DNA from: Microtetraspora sp. NBRC 16547
GTDB lineage: Bacteria > Actinomycetota > Actinomycetes > Streptosporangiales > Streptosporangiaceae
DNA: 38,322 nt
Reading direction: 5' to 3'
Assembly: GCF_030268965.1 (NCBI RefSeq)
Contig: NZ_BSSE01000043.1
Coordinates: 1-38,322, forward strand
A program made the translations under genes and the position numbers. The notes beneath the pieces were generated by a model. The model had not been told where the DNA came from and searched no databases. It worked only from the letters and a program-made list of their open reading frames with translations. This document shows positions 15,252 through 29,149 of the stretch, in pieces. Every line of letters starts with the position of its first letter. The stretch's first letter is position 1.

Positions 15252-15890
15252 GTGTCCGAGACGATCGCCGGGGTCGCCATCCCTGACAGCCCGATCGCCG
15301 CTGAAGCGACGTCGCTCGTACGGGAGACGTCGACCCCGCTCCTCTTCCACCACTCGCGCCGGGTGTTCCTCTTCGGCAGCCTGCAAGCCCGTGCCCTCGG
15401 GATCGCCCCCGATCCGGAACTCCTCTACATCGCGGCCCTCTTCCACGACACGGGTCTCGTACCGCCCTATCGGAGCGACGATCAGCGCTTCGAACTTGAC
15501 GGTGCCGATCAGGCCCGCGCGTTCCTCCGTTCCCACGGCTTCTCCGAAGCCGACGCCGATCTCGTGTGGACGGCGATCGCCCTCCACACCACGCCCGAGG
15601 TCCCCTACAGGATGGCCCCGGAGATCGCCGCGACCACCGCGGGTGTGGAGACCGACGTGCTCGGCATGCGCCTGGACAACCTGAGCCAGGAGGAGCTCGA
15701 CGCCGTGACGGCCGCGCACCCGCGGCCCGACTTCAAGCGAGAGATTCTTCAGGCGTTCAAGGAGGGTTTCGAGCACCGCCCGGACACGACCTTCGGCACA
15801 GTGAACGCCGACGTGCTCGAACACTTCGTCCCCGGATATCGGCACATCGACTTCGTCGAGGTCATCAAGAACTCCCCCTGGCCCGAGTGA
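15252..15890 (+). CDS. HD-domain phosphohydrolase-like protein
   Basis: 212 residues from the GTG at 15252 (GGGAG six bases upstream). The ATG at 15210 would add 14 residues but has a weaker ribosome-binding site, and VSETIAGVAIPDS looks like a natural start. The metal-binding HD pattern is visible: HHSRRVFLFG (first His), ALFHDTGL (His-Asp) and TAIALHTT. The overall layout resembles the small HD proteins related to cyanamide hydratase and other two-metal hydrolases. Soluble and single-gene; the substrate cannot be named. It follows the decayed toxin-antitoxin remnant but appears unrelated. Confidence 0.85.
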   Translation: MSETIAGVAIPDSPIAAEATSLVRETSTPLLFHHSRRVFLFGSLQARALGIAPDPELLYIAALFHDTGLVPPYRSDDQRFELDGADQARAFLRSHGFSEADADLVWTAIALHTTPEVPYRMAPEIAATTAGVETDVLGMRLDNLSQEELDAVTAAHPRPDFKREILQAFKEGFEHRPDTTFGTVNADVLEHFVPGYRHIDFVEVIKNSPWPE

Positions 15891-16373
15891 TCGGGGCGGC
15901 CGGTGCATTAGTCCCCGGACTTGTCGTCCCCCGGTTCGCCGACTGGCCGCAGGTGACCTCCGCCGCATACGACCGCTGTGAAGTCCTCACGCTCGATCTC
16001 GGCACCCTCGGGTACACGTACGGGATGTGAGCAGGTGGTGCGGCGGCGCTCTGCGGCCGAGCTGCGGCCGAGCCGCGGCCGCGCGGCCGGCCATGCCGCG
16101 ATATGGCCGATGGACCACCCCCATGGGGAGAGAATCCGCCCCTCGCCGCAGGGGCGCGGTCGTGCTTTGTGGCAGGCCTTGCGTGAGACGGCGGCCGGGC
16201 CGTGTGTCCCGGGTCGCTTTTTGTGGGGTTCCCACAACGCAGCAGCTCCAGTACGCGCGATGCGGGACATTGGTGTAGCCGGGGCTAATCGAGCAGGGTG
16301 TAGATAGGTGCAGGCGACGCTCCGGGACCCGGACGTCGCCTTCTGTGCGTGGGTACTTGGGGAGGCTCAGCCG
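15891..16373. other. Intergenic region upstream of the giant carboxylase
   Basis: 483 bp with no gene I can support. It contains three 11-bp tandem units (TGCGGCCGAGC twice from 16052, then CGCGGCCGCGC) and a perfect inverted repeat TTGTGGG-GTT-CCCACAA at 16221-16237 that could be an operator. The ribosome-binding site of the next gene, GGGGAGG, is at 16359-16365. Confidence 0.5.
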
Positions 16374-21830
<5,457 letters not shown>

Positions 21831-21966
21831 CCAGGACTCCACGAAACCCGGGGCACCTCCGTGTGGGCGGTTGCCGGCTGCCGCAGCTGTTTCCGCAACC
21901 GGATTGCCTGCCCCACTCATCCGCTGGTCGCCGGAAGATCTTGCGGCGGCACGGTCGGAGTTCGGC

Positions 21967-21998
21967 GGGCTTGCTGGGCCTTCGGGCGCAGCAAGCCC
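21967..21998 (+). terminator. Hairpin with TTCG tetraloop
   Basis: A 10-bp stem GGGCTTGCTG/CAGCAAGCCC with a mismatch and inner GCC-TTCG-GGC. It lies 137 bp after the carboxylase stop and just before the ArsR operator. There is no T-tract, as is usual for actinomycete terminators. Confidence 0.6.
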
Positions 21999-22004
21999 AA
22001 CTTG

Positions 22005-22028
22005 ATAGGCAAGTCGCTACTTGCCTAT
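22005..22028. promoter_or_regulatory. Perfect inverted repeat, ArsR operator
   Basis: ATAGGCAAGT, a 4-base spacer, then ACTTGCCTAT: a perfect 10-bp inverted repeat ending 10 bases before the ATG at 22039. The position and form suit autorepression by the ArsR-family protein encoded next. Confidence 0.8.
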
Positions 22029-22038
22029 GGTGAGGGTT

Positions 22039-22332
22039 ATGGCGGAGGATGTCTTCAAGGCACTGGCCGACCCCACCCGCCGGCACATCCTCGATGAGCT
22101 GGTGGAACGGGACGGCCAGACCCTGTTCGAGATTTGCACACGGCTGGTGACCAAGCACGGTCTCGGACTGTCCCGCCAGGCGATCAGTCAGCATTTGGCC
22201 GTACTGGAATCCGCAGGTCTGGTCCGTTCGCGGCGCCAGGGGCGCTACAAGTTCCACGATCTGGACACCGAACCCCTTGAGCGCATCATCACCCGGTGGC
22301 TCAAGCCCGATACACCCGGAGGCACCCCATGA
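22039..22332 (+). CDS. ArsR-family winged-helix repressor
   Basis: 97 residues. The pattern VFKALADPTRRHILDELVERDGQTLFEI, followed by LSRQAISQHLAVLESAGLVRSRRQGRYKFHDLD, shows the recognition helix and beta-wing of ArsR/SmtB proteins. No Cys-rich metal site is visible (only one Cys, EICTRL), so the signal may not be a metal; this subgroup often sits with a VOC or SRPBCC gene. The ATG at 22039 is preceded by GTGAGGG. An upstream ATG at 22027 lies inside the operator and is less likely. The stop overlaps the VOC start by four bases. Confidence 0.9.
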   Translation: MAEDVFKALADPTRRHILDELVERDGQTLFEICTRLVTKHGLGLSRQAISQHLAVLESAGLVRSRRQGRYKFHDLDTEPLERIITRWLKPDTPGGTP

Positions 22333-22715
22333 AGATCCACCTGACCAGCGTCTTCGTCGATGACCAGGACAAGGCCCTGCGCTTCTATACCGACGTGCTC
22401 GGCTTCGTGAAGAAGACCGAAATCCCGCTGGGCAAGGACCGCTGGCTCACCGTGGTCTCACCGGAAGACCTCGACGGGACCGAACTGCTGCTGGAGCCCG
22501 ACGGCCATCCCGCCGTGAAGCCGTACAAGGAGGCGCTGGTCGAGGACGGCATCCCGGCCGCCTCCTTCGCCGTGGAGGACGTAGCTGCGGAGTTCAACCG
22601 GCTGCGCGAGCTCGGGGTCCGCTTCACCCAAGAGCCGCTGGAGATGGGCCCGGTCACCACAGCGGTCCTGGACGACACCTGCGGCAACCTGATCCAAATC
22701 GCGCACCGCAAGTAA
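22329..22715 (+). CDS. VOC-family glyoxalase/bleomycin-resistance-like protein
   Basis: 128 residues, one vicinal-oxygen-chelate domain made of two beta-alpha-beta-beta-beta modules: KIHLTSVFVDDQDKALRFYTDVLGF in the first, and ASFAVEDVAAEFNRLRELGVRF with DDTCGNLIQIAHR in the second. Members act as metal-dependent lyases, dioxygenases or drug-binding proteins; the substrate is not predictable. Start at the ATG at 22329 with GGAGG six bases upstream, overlapping the ArsR stop (ATGA), so both belong to one small operon under the operator at 22005. Confidence 0.9.
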   Translation: MKIHLTSVFVDDQDKALRFYTDVLGFVKKTEIPLGKDRWLTVVSPEDLDGTELLLEPDGHPAVKPYKEALVEDGIPAASFAVEDVAAEFNRLRELGVRFTQEPLEMGPVTTAVLDDTCGNLIQIAHRK

Positions 22716-22803
22716 GGACCCTGCGCCGACGCCGGCCACGACCGCATCCGCGGTCAAGTTCGTGTCTCCGTGAACGATCGGTCAGTCCCGTTCAGCCAGA
22801 CGA

Positions 22804-23457
22804 TCAGCCAAGGACGAGCGGGAGTTTCGCGGCCAGCTCGCCCAGTTCGGCTCTCTCCGCGTCGGTCGGGGCACGCCGTCCGGTGCCGACCAGCAGCGCG
22901 TCCTTGTCGGAGAACGACGCGGGGAACGCGGCCCGGGCGATCTTCTCCAGCATCTCGCGTGATCGGGCGAGGCCCTCCGCGGGTGGCTCGGCCGCCGGGA
23001 GGTGCGCGACCAGGTCGAGGTGGTGCAGCGTCCACTCCAGGACGTACGCGGAGAGGTAGTCGCCGGCGGTGAGGACCTCGTCGCGGGTGCTGACATGGAG
23101 GCCCGGCTCGGCAAGTTCGGCGGCGCGACCGGCGGCGGAGCCGACATCGTCGAGGTGGAATTTGAGCAGCCGCGGCTCCTTGTACGCGGCGGCGAGCCGG
23201 ACGATCAGCGCGTCGAGCGGGTCGTCACCGGTCGGCGGCGTTTCGGCGACGTCCCAGTAGGTCACCGCGTCGCGGGTCGGCTCCGTCTCGGCAGGGGTCA
23301 CGAGGGTGATCAGGACGTCCTGTGCGTCGATGATCAGGTGGCACACCAGGTCCCGTACGAGCCAGCCGGTACAGCCGGACGGTTGTGCGAAGTCGTCGTC
23401 CGAGAGCTCGGCGACCGCCGTGCGCAACGCTGTCCACGAGCGTGAGAAGAGATCCAC
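22804..23457 (-). CDS. Maleylpyruvate isomerase / DinB-like family protein
   Basis: 217 residues of the mycothiol-dependent maleylpyruvate isomerase family (four-helix DinB-like bundle). The N-terminus has SRSWTALRTAVAELSDDDFAQPSGCTGWLVRDLVCHL, with Trp and His of the metal site; a second His-rich helix is LEWTLHHLDLVAHL. These proteins use or act on thiol cofactors such as mycothiol, and most members have no known substrate. The GTG at 23457 gives the usual family start (VDLFSRSW) although no ribosome-binding site is clear; the longer in-frame reading to 23661 looks non-coding. Confidence 0.8.
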   Translation of the reverse strand: MDLFSRSWTALRTAVAELSDDDFAQPSGCTGWLVRDLVCHLIIDAQDVLITLVTPAETEPTRDAVTYWDVAETPPTGDDPLDALIVRLAAAYKEPRLLKFHLDDVGSAAGRAAELAEPGLHVSTRDEVLTAGDYLSAYVLEWTLHHLDLVAHLPAAEPPAEGLARSREMLEKIARAAFPASFSDKDALLVGTGRRAPTDAERAELGELAAKLPLVLG

Positions 23458-23710
23458 ATCAGCAAGGTAGTGCCGAGCAGGAATGGCGGACAAACGCATT
23501 TGGACGGTCGACTCACGTACCTGGACGGTTGGCTCGGATGAGATCACCAGTGAGTAGGCACCGACCACCACAGTCATGACGAGCAGAACGTGGCGATCGG
23601 TGCCTACGTACGCTGGCGCGACACCCGAGCCCAGCCCGAGACGATTTCGCGGCCAGTTCACCCATCCGCAGATGGACCCAGTTACCCGGCCACGTTTGCC
23701 TGAGGGGCAA

Positions 23711-24508
23711 CTAGGTCGTCGCCGACCAGAGGGGCTTGTTGTCCTTGGAGTAGATCACGATGTTGCCCTGGTTCTGCACCGCCAGGTAGGAGCCTGGGTT
23801 GCCTGCGGTCTTGGTGGTCCACGCGCCCTGGTTCGACGCGCTGTAGATCACCAGGTTGCCTTCCTTCTGCATCGCGGCGTAGGCGCCCGGCTTGTCCGCC
23901 GTCGGGGTGGTCCACAGCGCCTTGTTCGCCCGGGTGTAGAGGACGAGGTTGCCTTCCTTCTGCATGAGCAGCTTGTATTCGCCGTTCGGCGACTGAACCC
24001 ACTGGCCGGTCTTGAGGGTGTGCCCCGACGGCAGCGACCCGACGTAGGCGTGCCGCGACCAGAGGAACTCGTTACTCGCGGAGTAGAGGACGAGGTTGCC
24101 GTCGTTCTGCACCTTGAGGTAGGCGCCGGGGTGGCCGGCGGTGTTGGTGCCCCACAGGGGCTGGTTCGACGCGTTGTAGATGACGAGGTTGCCCTCGCGC
24201 TGCATGGTCGCGTATGCGGTGGTGCCTGACGTAGGCGTCCCCCACAGGGCCTTGTTGCCGGGACCATAGAGGACGAGGTTGCCCTGCGCCTGCTGGATCA
24301 GCTTGTACTGGCCGTTCTCGGACTTCACCGACTCGGTCGACTTGAGGACCTCTCCGGCGGTCAGCTTATCGTCCGTCTTGTCGATTACGTCGGCGTGAGC
24401 CGTCGCCGCCGACAACGGCAGCGCGAGCGCCGCCGCAAGGATCGCGCTCACCCCTGCCCCGCGTACGGTCGCCCGCCTGAGTGATGATCGCTTCCGAACT
24501 CGCCTCAC
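23711..24508 (-). CDS. Secreted bulb-type (B-lectin) mannose-binding-like protein
   Basis: 265 residues. A basic start (RRVRKRSSLRR) and hydrophobic segment AILAAALALPLSAATAHA form a signal peptide. The mature part is two bulb-lectin domains (about 40-150 and 155-265) with six QxxGNxVxY repeats: QAQGNLVLY, QREGNLVIY, QNDGNLVLY, QKEGNLVLY, QKEGNLVIY and QNQGNIVIY. Only QNDGNLVLY keeps the Asp of the classical mannose site QxDxNxVxY, so sugar binding may be weak or altered. The GTG at 24508 has GGAG eight bases upstream. It lies 249 bp downstream of the response-regulator gene and might be in its regulon. Confidence 0.9.
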   Translation of the reverse strand: MRRVRKRSSLRRATVRGAGVSAILAAALALPLSAATAHADVIDKTDDKLTAGEVLKSTESVKSENGQYKLIQQAQGNLVLYGPGNKALWGTPTSGTTAYATMQREGNLVIYNASNQPLWGTNTAGHPGAYLKVQNDGNLVLYSASNEFLWSRHAYVGSLPSGHTLKTGQWVQSPNGEYKLLMQKEGNLVLYTRANKALWTTPTADKPGAYAAMQKEGNLVIYSASNQGAWTTKTAGNPGSYLAVQNQGNIVIYSKDNKPLWSATT

Positions 24509-24757
24509 GACACAAACTCCGAATCTTCTTGTGCTTGCCTGTACGAACTCCGTCATCACCCGATGCGCCGGCGCCTGGCACTCGGCGGCGTCGACGGCAT
24601 GGACCAGGCCCTGCACGCGCCGGTGAACGATCCCCCGACCGGGCGCCGCGAAAAGAGGGCGCCAGGGCCGCCTCGGTGACGCGGCCACCACCCTAGGAAG
24701 CCGAAGCCGACGGGCGTGACGGTCGTTCGACCCACAACGCGGACCGCGAGCGGGTGA

Positions 24758-25414
24758 TCACAGATCGTCCACATCGATCAGCCCGTCCTGGATCGCCCGC
24801 GCGACCAGGTTCGCCTTGGTCCGAGCCTCCCGGCCCACGTTCGCGTACTTGATCCGGACCCGATCGAGATAGGAGTTGACCGTTCGCGGCGTAATGCCGA
24901 GCTTCTGCGCGACGAGTTCCTTCGACTCGCACTGGAACCACTCGATCAGCACCTCTTCCTCCCTTAGGGAGAGCTTCGGCCGATCGGGCGCGGTGTCCGC
25001 ACCGAACGCCCCCGCCAGCGCCGGCGGCGTATACGGCAGGTCATGGGCGGCGGCGACCGTGGCCGCGACCAGGTGCTCATCTCCCTCGGCCTTGGTGAGG
25101 AAGGTGAAAGCCCCGATGTCCATGCAGGTCAGCGCGGTCTTCTCGTCGTCGCGCATGGTGTAGACGATGACCTGCCTACCGGCGTCGACCAGCCGCCTCA
25201 GATCGCCGTACACCGGCTGCCGGTCGGCCAGCTGCAGGTCGAGCACGACCACCGCCGCCGAGTCCCCCGGCGCCGTCCACGCGGACTTCATGGTGGCTCC
25301 GGAGGCCACGACCTCGATCGGCGGATCCGCCGTGGAGTACCAGTACTCCACCCCCGCCAGAACCACCGGATGATCGTCGATCAGCGTCACCGTGATGGCG
25401 TCACCTGTCGCCAC
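24758..25414 (-). CDS. NarL/FixJ-type response regulator
   Basis: About 218 residues from a GTG at 25414 (VATGDAITVTLIDDHPVV); the frame extends to 25429. The receiver domain has the acidic pair in LIDDHP, the phospho-acceptor Asp in VVVLDLQLAD, the conserved Thr/Ser strand VIVYTM and the Lys of FLTKAE. The LuxR-type HTH at the C-terminus (LSLREEEVLIEWFQCESKELVAQKLGITPRTVNSYLDRVRIKY) keeps the usual recognition pattern. The start overlaps the end of the second kinase gene, making it the last gene of a kinase/kinase/regulator operon, so its phosphate should come from one of those proteins. Confidence 0.9.
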   Translation of the reverse strand: MATGDAITVTLIDDHPVVLAGVEYWYSTADPPIEVVASGATMKSAWTAPGDSAAVVVLDLQLADRQPVYGDLRRLVDAGRQVIVYTMRDDEKTALTCMDIGAFTFLTKAEGDEHLVAATVAAAHDLPYTPPALAGAFGADTAPDRPKLSLREEEVLIEWFQCESKELVAQKLGITPRTVNSYLDRVRIKYANVGREARTKANLVARAIQDGLIDVDDL

Positions 25415-26529
25415 ACCGCCTCCACCCACAGTCGATTCTCAGCAACCACAGCATCGACCTCGACGTGCTGCGACGCGAACTCCGGGCGCGGCGGCGCCGG
25501 CCCGTCGCCGAGCGCGCTGACCCGGACCCGGTCGGGCGTGCGAACCACCGTGACCCGGGCGCTGGACGCGGCCGCGGCGAGCACGGCCGCCACAGGGTCG
25601 ATCAGCTCGCGCCGTACGTCCTTGGGGAGATCCCGGGACTCGCCCCGCGCCGCGAACTGGACGGTGATCCCGCTCCGCTCGGCGACCTCGATGACCGCCC
25701 GCAACTCGTGCACCAACCGGTCGGACACGTCGTCTCTCTCCGCGAACAGGCGCCGCATCCTGGCTGCCTCGCGCGCGCAGCGGCGCCGAACGTCCGGATC
25801 GGACGGGTCGAGCGAGCCGTACCCGAGCCCGGCGAGCAACGGGACAGCGGTGCCGAGCAGCTCGATGTAGCGCTGCCGGTGATCGCGGTGGACGTGCTCG
25901 GCCACCGCCTCCGCCGTGCGGAGCCGCTCCTCTTCCTCCGCCGCCTCCCTCGCCCGCGCGGCGACGCGCCGCACCTCCTGGATCACCAGGCTCAGCGCGA
26001 GCTGGAACCCGTAGACGGACACCACGGACACCGCCATCGCCGCCCAGGCCAGCGGATCGGGCGGGCCCGACACGACGGCCTTGGCGAGGGCGACGACGAG
26101 GTTCGCGCCGAGGAAGAGGGCCAGGCGCGCGGGCGGCCGGTCGAACAGCAGCAGCACGCCGTACCAGCCGACCAGGCCGAAGTACCAGTGGGCCCGATCC
26201 AGATAGTTGCCCGGCGGCGCGGCGACCGCCGCCGCGCTCGCCGCGAGCAGCACCAGCCCCGCGCCGACGCGCCGTGCCGGCGGCAGGATCCGGCCGTGGC
26301 GCGCCAGGCACACGGCGGCGCCGGCCGCGACGCCGGCCAGCAGGACGAATCCGGCGATCTCCAACCACAGCGGGTCGTAGCGTCGGCTGTGCTCGATGAG
26401 CGTGGGCAGGCAGAGGCCGAACTGCACGGCCACCGTGACCGCCAGAACCGCCGCGCGGGCGCCGCGCAGGAGCCGGTCCTCGACCCGGACGGCCGACCTG
26501 TCGCGGCGGCGCTCAGCCGTCTCCGTCAT
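25387..26529 (-). CDS. Histidine-kinase-like membrane protein with degenerate ATPase domain
   Basis: 380 residues. About six membrane helices (roughly 25-190) lead into a helical dimerisation-like region, EEERLRTAEAVAEHVHRDHRQRYIELLG, and a C-terminal part that resembles a reduced HATPase domain: ELIDPVAAVLAAAASSARVTVV where the N-box should be, and ALGDGPAPP in place of the G1 box; no G2 box is seen. It may therefore be a pseudokinase or regulatory partner of the kinase encoded just upstream, whose gene overlaps by 17 bases. Alternatively it is a divergent kinase. Its signal is unknown. Confidence 0.75.
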   Translation of the reverse strand: MTETAERRRDRSAVRVEDRLLRGARAAVLAVTVAVQFGLCLPTLIEHSRRYDPLWLEIAGFVLLAGVAAGAAVCLARHGRILPPARRVGAGLVLLAASAAAVAAPPGNYLDRAHWYFGLVGWYGVLLLFDRPPARLALFLGANLVVALAKAVVSGPPDPLAWAAMAVSVVSVYGFQLALSLVIQEVRRVAARAREAAEEEERLRTAEAVAEHVHRDHRQRYIELLGTAVPLLAGLGYGSLDPSDPDVRRRCAREAARMRRLFAERDDVSDRLVHELRAVIEVAERSGITVQFAARGESRDLPKDVRRELIDPVAAVLAAAASSARVTVVRTPDRVRVSALGDGPAPPRPEFASQHVEVDAVVAENRLWVEAVWRQVTPSR

Positions 26530-27730
26530 CCGGCCACATCCATCTCAGCGCGGTGCCCCCGCCCGGCCGCGAGCCGACCAGCACCCGGCCGCCCGCCCTG
26601 GTCATCCGCTCCACGATCGAACCGGAGAGGCCGCGACAATGCGGGGCGACCTGCCTCGGGTCGAAGCCACGGCCCCGGTCCCGCAGCTCGACCACGATCT
26701 TCCCGCTCTCGTCGAGCCCCGCGCGCAGCGACGCCTCCGCCACTCCCGCGTGCCGTTCCACGTTCGTCAGCGCCTCCCGTACGCCGTGGAAGATCGCGAG
26801 CGCCGGCGTTGCGGGCAGCGGAGGCACGGCGTCGATCTCCACCTCGACGTGGACTGCGGGGTGGCGGGTCGCGGTGCCCAGCAGCGGCCCCAACTCGACG
26901 CGGCCGTCGTCCGAGCCGGGCACCTTGGCGAGTTCCTCCAGATCCTGGCGGGCACGCTCGGGCACCCACCGCGTTCCGTCGCGGGTTCCCACCGCGACCA
27001 TCAGCAGTGTCGTGCTCGCCGTGTCGTGCAGAGTCGCCAAGTACTCCCGCTCGCCCGAGCGCCTGGCCGCCGCGACGGCGGCGTTCCGGCGCCGGGCCGC
27101 CACCCGCTCGGTGAGCCGGTCCGCCGAGCGCGCCTGGGCGCGGACGAGCACATAGGACAGCCGGGACAGCGTCAGCTCCAGCAGCACGCGCGCCCCGGCC
27201 AGCGCGATCGACCACTCGCCGTAGTGGGCGAAGGAGCCCGCGGCGAAGGCGCCGAGCCCCAGGACGCCCAGGCCGCACCCCACCAGCGGCCTGGTGGGCC
27301 ACTCGTACGGACACGTCACGGCCGTGATCGAGACCAACGCCACCACCCAGCCGCCGGGATCACCGGTGCCGGTCGCCGCCTGGCCCAAGCCCACCGCCAC
27401 GAGGACCGTCGCGTCGATGGCGACCGGCGGCCACGACCGCGAGAGCGTACGGTTCCGCGTCCAGACCAAGCGGAGCGCGCACCAGCCGATCACGAGGGCC
27501 GCCATCGAGATCGTCGCGGTCCTGTGCTCGTCCGGCGTCGCGAGGATCCCGAAAACGGCGCAGGGCACGATCACCGCCGAACGGAACCAGACCGCGTAGC
27601 GCTCGCCCGCCCGGTTGAGCTCCCGCTCCGCCACCCCCGGCCCCGCCTCGTCACCGGGCCGCGCCGCTGGATCCGGGCCCGGGCGATTGTCCGTCTGGGG
27701 TGCTTCCGCCTCTTGCTCTCTCCCGGCCAT
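26513..27730 (-). CDS. Sensor histidine kinase (NarX/LiaS-like)
   Basis: 405 residues. A Pro-rich cytoplasmic start, then about six membrane helices (around 50-190), a dimerisation helix with the likely phospho-acceptor His in YLATLHDTAST, and an intact HATPase: N-box REALTNVERHAG, G1 DRGRGFDP, G2-like CRGLSGSIVERM and GGGTALRW. It should phosphorylate the NarL-type regulator encoded two genes downstream. The ATG at 27730 has no ribosome-binding site, but GATAAT lies nine bases upstream, suggesting a leaderless message. First gene of the three-gene minus-strand operon. Confidence 0.88.
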   Translation of the reverse strand: MAGREQEAEAPQTDNRPGPDPAARPGDEAGPGVAERELNRAGERYAVWFRSAVIVPCAVFGILATPDEHRTATISMAALVIGWCALRLVWTRNRTLSRSWPPVAIDATVLVAVGLGQAATGTGDPGGWVVALVSITAVTCPYEWPTRPLVGCGLGVLGLGAFAAGSFAHYGEWSIALAGARVLLELTLSRLSYVLVRAQARSADRLTERVAARRRNAAVAAARRSGEREYLATLHDTASTTLLMVAVGTRDGTRWVPERARQDLEELAKVPGSDDGRVELGPLLGTATRHPAVHVEVEIDAVPPLPATPALAIFHGVREALTNVERHAGVAEASLRAGLDESGKIVVELRDRGRGFDPRQVAPHCRGLSGSIVERMTRAGGRVLVGSRPGGGTALRWMWPDDGDG

Positions 27731-27879
27731 CGGGTAAAGATTATCGTCCGCCTCCAGCACGGCGACCTGCGCGAACTCGGGGTCGGGCAAGGCACGGATC
27801 GAAGACCTGCAGGCAGGCTTCACGTGATCGTCAACAGAGCGGCCGCGGAGTTCATCGTGATCGCGGCACACACACTTTG

Positions 27880-28038
27880 CGCCAGAGCCCCGTCGACGGC
27901 CAGTTCGCCGTACGGAAGGTGACCACGCCGGCATTGTCGTTCGATCACCGGATCATCGATAGCGAGCTCGGTTCGCTGTTCCTCTGCGACGTGGGCGCGA
28001 TGCTCGCGGATCCGCTGCGCATGCTCGTTTGGAGCTGA
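27880..28038 (+). pseudogene. 2-oxoacid dehydrogenase E2 acyltransferase, C-terminal fragment
   Basis: About 52 residues of the catalytic domain end: [45 protein letters not shown]. The active-site motif HRxxDG is present as HRIIDS. In intact E2 proteins this is the extreme C-terminus after lipoyl, subunit-binding and catalytic core regions, none of which is found upstream; only the promoter region of the minus-strand kinase lies there. A strong terminator follows. It is thus the left-over tail of a lost gene. Confidence 0.75.
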
Positions 28039-28042
28039 GAAG

Positions 28043-28085
28043 ACGACGGAGGGCCCGGATCGTGTTGATCCGGGCCCTCCGTCGT
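28043..28085. terminator. Strong bidirectional terminator hairpin
   Basis: A perfect 19-bp inverted repeat (arms 28043-28061 and 28067-28085, starting ACGACGGAGGGCCC) with a 5-base loop GTGTT. It lies between the end of the E2 fragment (plus strand) and the end of the Thr-Pro-rich gene (minus strand), so it can end transcripts from both sides. Confidence 0.9.
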
Positions 28086-28098
28086 TCGGTGTCGCGTG

Positions 28099-28983
<885 letters not shown>

Positions 28984-29031
28984 GACCGTACCTCGGGGTG
29001 TATGGAGAATTGGAGCCTCACGGGGCTCATA

Positions 29032-29094
29032 TGTGTAAAAATGTCACACCCAACTGGCCGAAAATCCCAAAAGTTCCGAACCGTTATCTAACGG
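29032..29094. promoter_or_regulatory. Palindromes between divergent cell-wall genes
   Basis: TGTGT-N7-TCACA at 29032-29048 loosely resembles a CRP-type site, and CCGTTA-TC-TAACGG at 29081-29094 is a perfect 14-bp palindrome. Both lie in the 166-bp gap between the Thr-Pro-rich gene and the L,D-transpeptidase gene and may co-regulate them. The assignment to a regulator is not possible. Confidence 0.4.
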
Positions 29095-29149
29095 GGCCAG
29101 ATGGTTACGTGTTCGTTTCGTATGTGTCATAGAACCTCAGGAGCCGATC

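Noticed and set aside
15908-16033. Minus-strand frame ending VPEGAEIEREDFTAVVCGGGHLRPVGEPGD
   Set aside because: It looks somewhat protein-like, but has no start codon or ribosome-binding site at a sensible place and the upstream frame is low-complexity; it may be a remnant, but I cannot support it.
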